Shown in pieces: positions 54,336-63,392 of a stretch of DNA of 64,000 nt. The translations under genes were made by a program, and so were the position numbers. This DNA is from JANQOH01 sp965243325 (GTDB lineage: Bacteria > Pseudomonadota > Alphaproteobacteria > UBA7887). The stretch covers positions 1-64,000 of the forward strand of contig CBDEUQ010000001.1 of assembly GCA_965243325.1 (NCBI GenBank), read 5' to 3'. Numbering within the stretch: the stretch's first letter is position 1; every line of letters begins with the position of its first letter. The notes beneath the pieces were generated by a model. That model was given only the letters and a program-made list of their open reading frames with translations. It had not been told where the DNA came from and ran no database searches.

Positions 54336-56207
54336 ATGACTCTGGAGAGCCTCGCGGCCGCCGAAGGCTGGAGCATGTGGGCGGTGTTCGCGCTCATCGC
54401 CGCCGCCGTCGCCGCGTTCGTGTGGGAGAAATGGCCGCTCGAGATCACCGCGCTCGGCATCCTCGCGATTCTGCTCGTGCTGTTCGAGGCGGCGCCGCTC
54501 CTCGGGCCCGACGGCACGAACCGGCTCGACGCGGTGCGCCTGCTCGAGGGGTTCGCCAACCCCGGCCTCGTCACCGTCGCCGCCCTGCTGGTCATCGGCC
54601 AGGCGCTGGTGCAGACAGGGGCGCTCGAAGGCATCGCCGAACGCCTGTACCGGCTCGGCGCACGCCGGCCGGCGACGGTGCTCGCGATCTGCCTGATCCC
54701 CGTCGCGCTGCTGTCGAGCGTGCTCAACAACACCCCGGTGGTGGTGATCTTCATCCCCATCCTGAGCGCCCTCGCCGAGCGGCTCCGCATCTCGGCGAGC
54801 CGCGTGCTGCTGCCGCTCAGTTACGCGGCGATCCTGGGCGGCATGACGACGTTGATCGGATCGTCGACCAACCTTCTCGTCGCCGGCGTCGTCGACGAGC
54901 TCGGTCTGCCGTCCGTCGGTTTCTTCGACTTTCTCGTTCCCGGCAGCGTGCTCGCGGCGATCGGCCTCGCCTGGGTGGTGTTCGTCGTGCCGCGGATCCT
55001 CCCCGACCGCGCGACGCTCGCCGGGCGTCTGGCCGCCGACGGCCGGCAGTTCATCGCCCAGATCGAGATTCGCGACGGCTCGCCGCTGGTCGGCGAACAA
55101 GCGGTCGCCGGCCGGTTCCGCGGCCTGTCGGAGTCGACCGTGCGCATGGTCCAGCGCGGCGAGCACGCGTTCCTGCCGCCGTTCGACGGCGTCGCCCTCG
55201 AGGCCGGCGACGTCGCCGTGCTGGCGGTAACGCGGCGGGTCCTCACCGACCTGCTCGCCCGCCACGGCGGCGCGCTGCACCCCAGTCCGACAGAGCCGCC
55301 CGACCCCGGCGCGGGCGACGAGCCGAGGACGCGCAGCGAGCAGATGCTCGCGGAAATCATGGTCATGCCGGCCTCGCGCATGGTCGGCCAGACCCTCGAA
55401 CAGTTCGGCTTTCGCCACCAGGTCGGCTGCATCGTGCTCGGCGTCCAGCGCCGGTCGCGGATGTTCCGCCAGCGCCTCACCGACATCCGGCTCGAGGCGG
55501 GCGACAGCCTGCTGGTCCAGGGCCGGCCCGAACGCGTGCGCGCGCTGCGCGGCGGCGGCGACGCCATGTTGATCGAGTGGACCGAGCAGACCCTGCCGCG
55601 CTACTACCACGCCCGCCGCGCCGCGCTGGTGTTCGCCGCCGTGGTGATGGCGGCGGCGACCGCGCTGGTGCCCATCGTCGTTGCCGCGGTGGCGGGCGCG
55701 ACCGCCATGCTGGCGCTGGGCTGCCTCAACATCGGTCAGGCGGCGCGGGCGCTCGACCGGACGATAATCCTCACCGTGGCGGCGACGCTCGCGCTCGGCA
55801 CCGCCCTGCTCGAGACCGGCGGCGCCGGCTGGCTCGCCGCGCAGATGGCCGCGGCGCTCGAGGGGGCCGGCCCGGGGTGGCTGATGTCCATGCTTTTCCT
55901 GTTCGTCGCGCTGCTGACCAACGTGCTCAGCAACAACGCCTCGGCGGTCCTCTTCACCCCCGTCGCGGTCGTGCTTGCCGGACAGCTCGGAATCGATCCG
56001 GTGCCCTTCATCCACACCGTCATTCTCGCGGCGAGCTGCTCGTTCGCGTCCCCCGTCGGCTATCAGACGAACCTGCTCGTCATGGCCCCGGGCCATTATC
56101 GCTTCGCCGACTACATGCGCGCCGGCCTGCCGATGACCGTGCTCATGTGGGCGGCGTTCACCCTTTTCGCGCCGTGGTATTATGATCTTTCCCTTTCCGG
56201 GACCTGA
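54336..56207 (+). CDS. SLC13/DASS-type transporter with two TrkA-C domains
   Basis: The 623-aa inner-membrane protein has hydrophobic halves at about 15-215 and 425-620, each with the hairpin-tip motifs of the family (SSVLNNTPVVVIFIPI with GSSTNLL; NVLSNNASAVLFTP with PVGYQTNLL). Between them are two regulatory TrkA-C (RCK_C) domains (IEIRDGSPLVGEQ; MVMPASRMVGQTLEQF). This architecture is typical of bacterial sulfate/citrate-like sodium symporters of the SLC13 group. The substrate anion cannot be told. bpt begins 23 bp downstream. Confidence 0.88.
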   Translation: MTLESLAAAEGWSMWAVFALIAAAVAAFVWEKWPLEITALGILAILLVLFEAAPLLGPDGTNRLDAVRLLEGFANPGLVTVAALLVIGQALVQTGALEGIAERLYRLGARRPATVLAICLIPVALLSSVLNNTPVVVIFIPILSALAERLRISASRVLLPLSYAAILGGMTTLIGSSTNLLVAGVVDELGLPSVGFFDFLVPGSVLAAIGLAWVVFVVPRILPDRATLAGRLAADGRQFIAQIEIRDGSPLVGEQAVAGRFRGLSESTVRMVQRGEHAFLPPFDGVALEAGDVAVLAVTRRVLTDLLARHGGALHPSPTEPPDPGAGDEPRTRSEQMLAEIMVMPASRMVGQTLEQFGFRHQVGCIVLGVQRRSRMFRQRLTDIRLEAGDSLLVQGRPERVRALRGGGDAMLIEWTEQTLPRYYHARRAALVFAAVVMAAATALVPIVVAAVAGATAMLALGCLNIGQAARALDRTIILTVAATLALGTALLETGGAGWLAAQMAAALEGAGPGWLMSMLFLFVALLTNVLSNNASAVLFTPVAVVLAGQLGIDPVPFIHTVILAASCSFASPVGYQTNLLVMAPGHYRFADYMRAGLPMTVLMWAAFTLFAPWYYDLSLSGT

Positions 56208-56230
56208 GCCGGCAGCGGAAACTCGACGGC

Positions 56231-56968
56231 ATGCTCGATATCGACCCCCGCGACCTGCAGTTTTTCTACGGCACGGCGCGCCAGCCGTGCCCGTACCTGC
56301 CCGGTCGCGAGGAATGCAAGGCGGTGACCGACCTCGGCGGCCCGGGCGCGGCGGGGCTGCACGACGTGCTGAGCCGCGCCGGCTTCCGCCGCAGCCACGG
56401 CATCGCCTACCGCCCCGCGTGCCCGCGCTGCCGCGCCTGCGTCCCGGTGCGGGTGGCCGCGGGCGACTTCGTCCCCAGCCGGTCGCAGCGCCGGGTGCTG
56501 GCGCGCAACGCCGACCTGGAGGCGCGCGAATGTCCGCCGCTGGCCACGCTCGAGCAGTACGGCGTGTTCCTGCCCTACGAGGCCGGCCGCCACGGCGACG
56601 GCGACATGGCGCGCATGAGCTTCGACGACTACCGCGCGATGGTCGAGGACACGCCGGTCGACACGCTGGTTGTGGAATTCCGCGATTCCGACCGCCGTCT
56701 CGTCGCCGTGGCGCTGACCGACCGGCTCGCCGACGGGCTCTCCGGCGTCTACAAGTTCTTCGCGCTGGACCGGGCGCGCACGAGCCCCGGCACCTATACG
56801 GTGCTGTGGCACATCGCCCGCGCACGCGCGCTCGGCCTGTCCTACGTCTATCTCGGATACTGGATTCGGGACAGCCGCAAGATGGCGTACAAGACCCGCT
56901 TCCAACCTCTCGAAGCGCTCGTCGGCGGGCGGTGGCGGCGTTTCGATCCGCAACGCCCGGAGGATTGA
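56231..56968 (+). CDS. bpt: Aspartate/glutamate leucyltransferase (N-end rule)
   Basis: The 245-aa aminoacyl-tRNA-protein transferase adds Leu from Leu-tRNA to proteins with N-terminal Asp or Glu, making them ClpS substrates. N-terminal ATE domain: FFYGTARQPCPYLPGREECK and HGIAYRPACPRCRACVPVRV, with the Cys-rich motif. C-terminal GNAT-like domain: YTVLWHIARARALGLSYVYL, GYWIRDSRKMAYK. Together with clpS and clpA it completes the N-degron route. Confidence 0.94.
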   Translation: MLDIDPRDLQFFYGTARQPCPYLPGREECKAVTDLGGPGAAGLHDVLSRAGFRRSHGIAYRPACPRCRACVPVRVAAGDFVPSRSQRRVLARNADLEARECPPLATLEQYGVFLPYEAGRHGDGDMARMSFDDYRAMVEDTPVDTLVVEFRDSDRRLVAVALTDRLADGLSGVYKFFALDRARTSPGTYTVLWHIARARALGLSYVYLGYWIRDSRKMAYKTRFQPLEALVGGRWRRFDPQRPED

Positions 56969-56972
56969 CGAC

Positions 56973-58064
56973 ATGACGAAGAAATCGACGACGCGGCGCG
57001 GCTTCCTCGCCGGCGCGGCGACCGGCGCCGCGGCGTCGGCGCTGCCGGCGCCGGCGATCGCCCAGGGGACCGTGCGCTGGAAGATGGTCACCACGTGGCC
57101 CAAGAACTTTCCCGGCCTCGGCACCGGCGCGCAGCGCATCGCCGACCGTATCGCGGCGATGACCGACGGCCGCATGGAGGTGCGCCTGTACGCGGCGGGC
57201 GAGCTCGTGCCGGCGTTCGAGGCCTTCGACGCGGTGCGCGACGGCATCGCCGAAATGACCCACGACGCCGCCTACTACTGGGTCGCCAAGCACGGCAGCA
57301 CGCCGTTCTTCTGCACCGTGCCGGGCGGTCTCACGCAGCAGGAGCACATGGGTTGGATCTACCACGGCGGCGGTCAGGCGCTGTGGGACGAGCTTTACGC
57401 CGAATTCGGCCTCAAGGCGTTCCTCGCGGGCGGCACCGGCGTGCAGATGGGCGGCTGGTTCCAGAGGGAGATCACCGGCCTCGACTCGCTCAGGGGCCTG
57501 AAGATGCGCATTCCCGGCCTCGGCGCCGAAGTCATCAACCGCCTCGGGGCGACCGCGGTCAACCTGCCGGGCGGCGAGATCATGCCGGCGCTCCAGTCAG
57601 GCGTCATCGACGCGACCGAATGGGTCGGCCCGTGGAACGATCTTGCGTTCGGCTTTCACAAGGTCGCCAAGTTCTACTACGGCCCCGGCTTCCACGAGCC
57701 GAGCTCGGCGCTCGAGGTCATGGTCGACAAGGCGAAGTTCGAGGCGCTTCCCGCCGACCTCAGGGCCGCCGTCGAGAACGCCTGCATGGCCGAGAACGGC
57801 TACATGCTGAGCGAGTTCACCGCCGCCAACAGCATGGCGCAGGCCGTGCTCGTCGACACCCACGGCGTCGCCATCGGCTCCTTCCCCGACGACGTGGTGC
57901 GCGCCGCCTACGCCACCTCGGGCGACGTGGTGGCGGAAACCGCCAACGAGGGCGACCTCGCCCGACGCATCTACGAAAACTGGTCCGCCTTCCGCCGCGA
58001 GGCGGTCGCCCGCGCCCCGTTCGCCGAGCAGGGCTACATGAACAACCGCGCGCTCAGCGGCTGA
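56973..58064 (+). CDS. TRAP transporter substrate-binding protein (DctP family)
   Basis: The 363-aa periplasmic binding protein has a Tat signal (TTRRGFLAGAATGAAASALP, twin Arg). The mature protein begins GTVRWKMVTTWPKNFPGLG and has the DctP/TakP-like KMRIPGLGAEVINRLGA, with an Arg expected to bind a carboxylate, and IDATEWVGPWND. It resembles 2-oxoacid binders of the TakP type. No dctQ or dctM membrane genes are nearby, so its transporter partner is encoded elsewhere. It follows bpt by 4 bp, an unexpected pairing. Confidence 0.9.
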   Translation: MTKKSTTRRGFLAGAATGAAASALPAPAIAQGTVRWKMVTTWPKNFPGLGTGAQRIADRIAAMTDGRMEVRLYAAGELVPAFEAFDAVRDGIAEMTHDAAYYWVAKHGSTPFFCTVPGGLTQQEHMGWIYHGGGQALWDELYAEFGLKAFLAGGTGVQMGGWFQREITGLDSLRGLKMRIPGLGAEVINRLGATAVNLPGGEIMPALQSGVIDATEWVGPWNDLAFGFHKVAKFYYGPGFHEPSSALEVMVDKAKFEALPADLRAAVENACMAENGYMLSEFTAANSMAQAVLVDTHGVAIGSFPDDVVRAAYATSGDVVAETANEGDLARRIYENWSAFRREAVARAPFAEQGYMNNRALSG

Positions 58065-58119
58065 CGGCGGCGGACCCCGGAACCGCGGCCCGGGACCGGC
58101 GCCGCCAGCGGGCGGCGCC

Positions 58120-58749
58120 TCAAGCCTTGGCGGACGGGCGGGCGCTGACCCGCTCGTACCACGCCGCGAGGCGGCTCTGGCCGGGGTCGGGCACCGCCTT
58201 CGACCAGCGCGCGAAATCGACCGCCACGAGCGCCGCCACGTCGGCGATCGTGTAGCGGTCGCCGGCGACGAACTCGCCGCCCGCGAGGACGTCGTCGAGC
58301 CAGGCGAAGAACAGGCCCAGCCGTTCGCCGGCGCGCGCCGCGAGATCGGGGATCTGGGCGAACGGATGCGGCCCGGCAAGCGCGCGGTTGGCGAATCGCG
58401 GCGAGCCGTTGCGCAGCATCTCGCCGGCGGGCGCGATGCCGTGCAGCTCCACCTGCCGGTGGCGCATCTCGACGAGCGCGCGGTCGCGCGCGTCGGTACC
58501 CATCAGCGGCGGGTCCGGGCGGACCGTTTCGAAGTAGCGGCAGATGGCCACCGATTCGGTGATGCGCGTGCCGTCGTCGAGCTCGAGCACCGGCACCGTG
58601 CCCGCCGGGTTGACGTCGAGAAAGGCGGGCTCCAGGTTCTTCCCGGCCATCAGGTCGACGGTCTCCGTCGGCACCTCGATGCCCTTCTCTGCCAGGAAGA
58701 CTCGGACGCGGCGCGGGTTCGGCGCCTGCGGGTGGTCGTACAGCTTCAT
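58120..58749 (-). CDS. Glutathione S-transferase family protein
   Basis: The 209-aa protein has an N-terminal thioredoxin-like domain (MKLYDHPQAPNPRRVRVFLA, NPAGTVPVLELDDGTRITES) with Pro-val in the cis-Pro position and the E-S glutathione contact. The helical C-terminal domain contains VAGDRYTIADVAALVAVDFA. Ser/Asn at the usual catalytic position makes the class uncertain. Co-directional with thrH, 10 bp apart. Confidence 0.9.
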   Translation of the reverse strand: MKLYDHPQAPNPRRVRVFLAEKGIEVPTETVDLMAGKNLEPAFLDVNPAGTVPVLELDDGTRITESVAICRYFETVRPDPPLMGTDARDRALVEMRHRQVELHGIAPAGEMLRNGSPRFANRALAGPHPFAQIPDLAARAGERLGLFFAWLDDVLAGGEFVAGDRYTIADVAALVAVDFARWSKAVPDPGQSRLAAWYERVSARPSAKA

Positions 58750-58759
58750 GATCGGATCC

Positions 58760-59392
58760 TCATTCGATGGCTGCGGCGGTTTCCGCGGCGCCCGACCAGA
58801 TGCGCTCGATCCGCCCGTGCAGCGCGTCGTGATCGCGGCAGACGGGGAACTCGGCGTGCTCGTGCGCCACGGCGTCGGGCGGACGGAACAGGATGCCCGC
58901 GTCGGCCTGCCGCAGCATGGAGATGTCGTTGTAGGAGTCCCCCGCCGCGACGACGTGGGCGTTCAGGCCCTGGAACGCCGCCACGGCGCGCCGCTTGGGG
59001 TCGGTCTGGCGCAGCCTGTAACCGGCGATGCGGCCGTCGTCGGCGATGTCGAGACTGTGACAGAGCAGCATCGGATTGCCCAGGCTCGCCATCAGCGGTT
59101 CGGCGAACTCGTAGAAGGTGTCGGACAGGATGGCGACCTGCGCCCGGCCGCGCAGCCCGTCGAGGAACGCCGGCGCGCCGTCGAGCGGCGCCAGGGTGGC
59201 GGCGGCCGCGCGCACGTCGCCGATTCCGATCCCGTGCGCGTCGAGCACGGAGAGGCGGTGGGCCATCAGCTCGTCGTAGTCGGGCAGGTCGCGCGTCGTC
59301 GCGCGCAGGGCGTCGATCCCCGTGCGCTCCGCGAGCGCGATCCAGATTTCGGGGACGAGGACGCCCTCGAGGTCGAGACAGACGATGCGCAA
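58760..59392 (-). CDS. thrH: Phosphoserine phosphatase/homoserine phosphotransferase ThrH
   Basis: The 210-aa HAD-family enzyme dephosphorylates phosphoserine and can transfer the phosphate to homoserine. The first motif DLEGVLVPEIWIALAERTG is the ThrH form, in which the second acidic residue of the usual DxD is Glu. AILSDTFYEF and VAAGDSYNDISML supply the other HAD motifs. Length matches ThrH (about 205 aa). Upstream of and co-directional with the glutathione transferase gene. Confidence 0.9.
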   Translation of the reverse strand: MRIVCLDLEGVLVPEIWIALAERTGIDALRATTRDLPDYDELMAHRLSVLDAHGIGIGDVRAAAATLAPLDGAPAFLDGLRGRAQVAILSDTFYEFAEPLMASLGNPMLLCHSLDIADDGRIAGYRLRQTDPKRRAVAAFQGLNAHVVAAGDSYNDISMLRQADAGILFRPPDAVAHEHAEFPVCRDHDALHGRIERIWSGAAETAAAIE

Positions 59393-59473
59393 CAGAAGGC
59401 CCTCCCCGCCCGGCGGCGCGTTTCTAGCATGAAGCGCGCCGGCGGGTGCAAGCGCCGGATTCGGCCGGCCGCG

Positions 59474-60349
59474 TCAGCGTCCCGCGACGCGCTCGGCGAC
59501 CGCCACGATGCGGCGCATCGAGCGCAGCACCGGCGGCTCGATCAGCTTGCCGTCGACGACGACGAGGCCGCCCTCGGCCGCATCGGACGCGGCGATCGCC
59601 GCCCGCGCGCGCGCCACCGCCGCCGCGTCCGGGCGCCAGACCTCGTTGATGACGGGGATCTGCTTCGGATGGATCGCCGCCTTGCCCGTCAGGCCGAGGT
59701 CGCGCGCCCGCCGCGCCTCGTCGGCGAGCGCGTCCGGGTCGGCGAGGTCGAGCGAGGGCGCGTCGAGCAGGTCGATGCCCGCCCCGGCCGCGGCGTTGAC
59801 CAGGCGCTGGCGGGCGTAGAGCATCGGCTCCCAGGCGGTCGTCGTGCGCAGCTCCGCCGCCATGTCCACGGCGCCGAAGGCGAGCGCGTCGATACGCGGG
59901 CTGGCGTGGGCGATTTCGTGCGCCGCTTCCAGCGCGGCGTTGGTCTCGATGACGATGTGGAAGCGGATCGCCGCGTGGGCGCCGGCGCCGAGCAGGTCGT
60001 CGAGCAGCCGCACCTCCTCGGGACTCTCGACCTTCGGCACCATCAGCGCCGGCGGCGGCGCCGGAGACTCGCAGACGGCGACGAGATCGCGCAGCCCCTC
60101 GACGCCGCGCGGCGAGTTGATGCGCATCAGGCGCTCGACGCCGTCGCCGCCCGCCGGCGGCGCGGCGAAGGCCGCGATCGCGTTGGCGCGCGCGGTCGCC
60201 TTGTCGCGCGGCACGCCGTCCTCCAGCTCGACGCACACCTGGTCGGCGCCGCAGGCGAGCGCCTTGGGCAACAGCGCCGGCCGGTCGCCGGGTACGAAGA
60301 TCAGGCTGCGCCGGGCCCGCGGCGCGGCGGCGGAAGCGGTCGTGCTCAA
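59474..60349 (-). CDS. HpcH/HpaI aldolase/citrate lyase beta-like (CitE family)
   Basis: The 291-aa TIM-barrel protein cleaves or forms a C-C bond in an acyl-CoA such as citryl-, malyl- or citramalyl-CoA. It has ARRSLIFVPGDRPALLPKAL, VCVELEDGVP (metal/CoA site), RFHIVIETNAALEAAHEIA with the Glu ligand, FGAVDMAAEL with the Asp ligand, and KAAIHPKQIPVIN. The start is a TTG at 60349, chosen because a GGGGAGA site lies at the right distance and no ATG/GTG fits as well. Divergent from the class II aldolase gene. Confidence 0.88.
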   Translation of the reverse strand: MSTTASAAAPRARRSLIFVPGDRPALLPKALACGADQVCVELEDGVPRDKATARANAIAAFAAPPAGGDGVERLMRINSPRGVEGLRDLVAVCESPAPPPALMVPKVESPEEVRLLDDLLGAGAHAAIRFHIVIETNAALEAAHEIAHASPRIDALAFGAVDMAAELRTTTAWEPMLYARQRLVNAAAGAGIDLLDAPSLDLADPDALADEARRARDLGLTGKAAIHPKQIPVINEVWRPDAAAVARARAAIAASDAAEGGLVVVDGKLIEPPVLRSMRRIVAVAERVAGR

Positions 60350-60462
60350 GTGCGTCTCCCCGTCGGTCGGAGTTCGGTGCCACGCCGGGCCGCGCGCGGT
60401 CAAGCGCGTTTGCGCGAGCATCCCCGGGCGCGCTAGATTGCGGCCGTTCGAGGAGCGGATTC

Positions 60463-61236
60463 ATGACTCAAGACGACACCTCCGGCCTGCCCCCCGCGGC
60501 GCACAACAGCATGGTCTCGTCCGCGGAATCGGTGCTGCGCGCCGAGCTCGCCGCCGCCTACCGGCTGACCGCGCATTTCGGCTGGGACATGCTGATCTTC
60601 GGCCACATCACGGCGCGGGTGCCGGGGCCGGAGCGGCATTTCCTCATCAACCCCTACGGCCTCATGTTCGACGAGATCACCGCGTCGAGCCTGGTCAAGA
60701 TCGACCTCGACGGCAACCGCGTCGACGGCGGCCAGGGCGCGGTGAATCCCGCCGGCTTCGTCATCCACAGCGCGATTCACGCGGCGCGCGACGACGCGCA
60801 CTGCGTCATGCACACGCACACGCGCGACGGCATGGCGGTGGCGGCGCTGCGCGACGGCCTCGGCGCGTGCGACTTCGCCGGGATCGCGCTCCACGGCCGC
60901 GTCGGGTATCACGACTTCGAGGGCGTGACGGTGCGCGACGACGAACGCGCGCGTCTGGTCGAGAGTCTCGGCGGGCACGACCATCTGGTGCTCCGCAACC
61001 ACGGCCTGCTCACCTGCGGCCGCACCGTGGCCGAGGCGTTCGTCAACATGCACGGGCTGCAGACCGCCTGCGAGGTCCAGGTCGCCGCGCGCGGGACCGG
61101 CGCCGCCCTCGTCGAGCCGCCGGTGGCAGTCCGCGAGCGCCACGCCCGGGCGCTCGACGACGGCGGCGACTGCGGCCGCGTATTCGACGCGCTCGTCCGC
61201 CGCATGGACCGGCTCGACCCGTCGTTCCGACACTGA
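60463..61236 (+). CDS. Class II aldolase/adducin family protein
   Basis: The 257-aa product has a zinc-dependent aldolase fold: AAYRLTAHFGWDMLIFGHIT, zinc His pair in CVMHTHTRDGMA, and a third His in VLRNHGLLTCG. Family members include fuculose/rhamnulose-phosphate aldolases and decarboxylases. Here the substrate is unknown. Like many soil and marine homologues it lacks other motifs. Its start at 60463 follows GAGGAGCGG. Confidence 0.9.
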   Translation: MTQDDTSGLPPAAHNSMVSSAESVLRAELAAAYRLTAHFGWDMLIFGHITARVPGPERHFLINPYGLMFDEITASSLVKIDLDGNRVDGGQGAVNPAGFVIHSAIHAARDDAHCVMHTHTRDGMAVAALRDGLGACDFAGIALHGRVGYHDFEGVTVRDDERARLVESLGGHDHLVLRNHGLLTCGRTVAEAFVNMHGLQTACEVQVAARGTGAALVEPPVAVRERHARALDDGGDCGRVFDALVRRMDRLDPSFRH

Positions 61237-61252
61237 CGCGGCGCCGGCGCCG

Positions 61253-61765
61253 ATGCCGAACCGTCCGCAAGTCGCCCGCTCGCCGGTCCGCGGCATACGC
61301 CTCGTGCCGTTGCGCGTCGCTGCGTTCCTTCTCTGCCTCGGCCTTGCCGGTCCGGCGCCGGCGGACTCGGGCCTCGCCCATTTCGAAGCGGGCGACATGG
61401 CCGCCGCCGCCGCCGCATGGGCGCCGCTCGCCCGGCGCGGCGACCGCTGGGCGATGGTCGGGCTCGGGCACGTCGCGGCGATCCGCGGCCGCGATGCCGA
61501 AGCGGTCCGCTGGTACCACGCCGCCGCCGTGCGCGGCCACGCCGCCGCCCAGGCGCTGCTGGCCAACGCCTATCTCGAAGGCCGCGGCGTCGGCCGCGAC
61601 CCGGAGCTCGCCTATGCCTGGTACCACGTCGCCGCCGCGAGCGGCCACGTCAAGGCGATCGTGGCGCGCGATTTCGCCGGGCAGTGGTTGAGCCCGCTGC
61701 GGCAGGCGGAGGTCCGCGCCATGGTGCGCCGGTGGCGCATCGACGGCATGCCCGAGACGCCGTGA
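61253..61765 (+). CDS. Exported Sel1-repeat protein
   Basis: The 170-aa product has a basic lead and signal segment (PLRVAAFLLCLGLAGPAPAD) and then Sel1-like helical repeats: GLAHFEAGDMAAAAAAWAPL, DAEAVRWYHAAAVRGHAAAQ, ALLANAYLEGRGVGRDPELA and YAWYHVAAASGH. Such proteins act as scaffolds for periplasmic or envelope complexes. Located 16 bp after the aldolase gene and 25 bp before def, so it is probably in one transcript with them. Confidence 0.8.
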   Translation: MPNRPQVARSPVRGIRLVPLRVAAFLLCLGLAGPAPADSGLAHFEAGDMAAAAAAWAPLARRGDRWAMVGLGHVAAIRGRDAEAVRWYHAAAVRGHAAAQALLANAYLEGRGVGRDPELAYAWYHVAAASGHVKAIVARDFAGQWLSPLRQAEVRAMVRRWRIDGMPETP

Positions 61766-61790
61766 GACGCCGGCGCCGAGGGTACGGAAC

Positions 61791-62321
61791 GTGGCCAGAC
61801 TGCCGATAATCGTCGCGCCCGACCCGCGCCTCAAGCGGCGCGCGCGGCCCGTGGCGGCGGTCGACGACGCCGTCCGGGGGCTGATCGACGACATGCTCGA
61901 GACCATGTACGCCGCGCCCGGCATCGGCCTCGCCGCGCCGCAGGTCGGCGTGCTCGAGCGCGTGATCGTCGTCGACGCGGCGCCGCGCGACGCGCCGCCG
62001 GCGCCGCTGGCGATGGTCAACCCGCGCGTCGTGGCCGTCGGCGACGACACGGCGGTGTACGAGGAAGGCTGCCTGTCCCTGCCGCGCCAGTATGCCGACG
62101 TGGAGCGCCCGGCGCGCGCGCGGATCGCCTATCTCGACCGCACCGGGGCGGCGCGGGAAATCGACGCCGAGGGGCTGCTGGCGACGTGCGTCCAGCACGA
62201 GATCGACCACCTCGACGGGGTCCTCTTCGTCGACCGGATCTCGCGCCTCAAGCGCTCGATCATCCTGCGCCGGCTCGCCAAGTTGAAGCGGACCGAGCCG
62301 GAAGGCCCCGTCGCCGCCTGA
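61791..62321 (+). CDS. def: Peptide deformylase
   Basis: The 176-aa metalloenzyme removes the formyl group from nascent proteins. All three motifs are present: GIGLAAPQVG, EGCLSLP (metal Cys) and QHEIDHLDG (two His and catalytic Glu). The GTG start at 61791 gives a normal N-terminus (ARLPIIVAPDPRLKRRARPV). No methionyl-tRNA formyltransferase gene follows; it is convergent with the transporter gene. It may be a second, accessory deformylase. Confidence 0.95.
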   Translation: MARLPIIVAPDPRLKRRARPVAAVDDAVRGLIDDMLETMYAAPGIGLAAPQVGVLERVIVVDAAPRDAPPAPLAMVNPRVVAVGDDTAVYEEGCLSLPRQYADVERPARARIAYLDRTGAAREIDAEGLLATCVQHEIDHLDGVLFVDRISRLKRSIILRRLAKLKRTEPEGPVAA

Positions 62322-62334
62322 CGCAGCGCGCGGT

Positions 62335-62874
62335 CTACGCCGGCGCCGGCGAACGCCAGACCGGCAGGCGCCCCATCAGCAGGCGGTAGGGGGTGAGCAG
62401 CGCCGCCGCCATCGCGAGCTTCACCGCGTAGTCGCCGGCCGCCCACGTCACCCACGGCAGGCCCGTCCAGGCGAACGCCAGCGCGAAGAACAGCGCCGTG
62501 TCGAGCGCCATCGCCGACAGCGACGAGAACAGCGGCGCCCGCCACCAGTCGCCGCGGCGCAGCCGGTCGAAAATCCACACGTCCAGCAACTGCGAGACGA
62601 GGAACGCGGTGCCGGAGGCGAACGCGATTCGCGGGTCGGCGAGGACGATCGATGCGAGGACGCCGAAGACGAAGCCGGCGAGCACGACGAGGCGCGTGCG
62701 CGCCGGCCCGAAGGCGCGGTTGGTCAGGTCGGTGACGAGAAAGACGACCGCATAGGTGAAGGCGCCCCACGTCAGCCAGTCGTTGATCGGGAACATCACG
62801 GCGACGTTGGAGGCGGCGATGACCGCGATCATCGCCAGGGTCGGCACCAACAACTGCCGGAACCGGCCCACCAC
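62335..62874 (-). CDS. Queuosine precursor transporter (VUT/YhhQ family)
   Basis: The 179-aa inner-membrane protein has six hydrophobic segments (LLVPTLAMIAVIAASNVAVM, GAFTYAVVFLVTDLTNRAFG, GTAFLVSQLLDVWIFDRLR and others). TDLTNRAFGP and SQLLDVWIFD are the ECF-like signatures of YhhQ, which imports queuosine precursors for tRNA modification. Tandem GTG codons at 62874 and 62871 serve as start, 5 bp after the rpmB stop, so its expression is tied to rpmB. Confidence 0.88.
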   Translation of the reverse strand: MVGRFRQLLVPTLAMIAVIAASNVAVMFPINDWLTWGAFTYAVVFLVTDLTNRAFGPARTRLVVLAGFVFGVLASIVLADPRIAFASGTAFLVSQLLDVWIFDRLRRGDWWRAPLFSSLSAMALDTALFFALAFAWTGLPWVTWAAGDYAVKLAMAAALLTPYRLLMGRLPVWRSPAPA

Positions 62875-62879
62875 GGGGT

Positions 62880-63170
62880 TTATCCCGCCCGGGCGCCCGC
62901 TTTGCGGATACGGGTCCTGAGCCGGCGTCCGAACGCCGTCAGCTCGCCGGCGCGTGCCTTGGCGAGGAACGCGTCGAGTCCGCCGCGGTGCTCCACCGAG
63001 CGCAGCGTGGCGGCGCTCAGCCGCAGCCGCACCCGCGTGCCCAGCGCCTCGCTGTAGAGCGAGCAGATCTGCAGGTTCGGCTGGAAGCGCCGCGGCGTGC
63101 GGTTGTGCGCGTGGCTCACGTGCATGCCGCGCAACGCGCCGGTCCCGGTCAACTGGCACCGTCGGGACAT
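62880..63170 (-). CDS. rpmB: Large ribosomal subunit protein bL28
   Basis: The 96-aa product begins MSRRCQLTGTGALRGMHVSH, then HNRTPRRFQPNLQ and LRLSAATLRSVEHRGGLDAF, the usual bL28 pattern of alphaproteobacteria. GGGAGACGG precedes the ATG. A good promoter lies 59 bp upstream. It heads a two-gene unit with the queuosine-precursor transporter. Confidence 0.96.
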   Translation of the reverse strand: MSRRCQLTGTGALRGMHVSHAHNRTPRRFQPNLQICSLYSEALGTRVRLRLSAATLRSVEHRGGLDAFLAKARAGELTAFGRRLRTRIRKAGARAG

Positions 63171-63228
63171 CGTCCGTCTCCCGGTTCTACGAGGCCCCCG
63201 GAGGCCGCCGCCGTGCCGGGGACGAGGG

Positions 63229-63257
63229 TGTTTAGCCGCCGCCCGGGCGGCCGTCAA
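63229..63257 (-). promoter_or_regulatory. Sigma-70-like promoter of rpmB
   Basis: On the minus strand TTGACG (63257-63252), a 17-bp spacer and TAAACA (63234-63229) match the housekeeping consensus, 59 bp upstream of the rpmB ATG. Confidence 0.55.
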
Positions 63258-63392
63258 GCCTCGCAGCCCGGGCGGTAGTGTCGCAGTTTGACTTTAGGGA
63301 AGCGGGCGTCCGTCGCACGGCGGCATTGAGTCGAACGCGCCAAGAGCCTACCGTGAGCGCATGCGTCATGACCACACCAACCGGAGTCAGAC

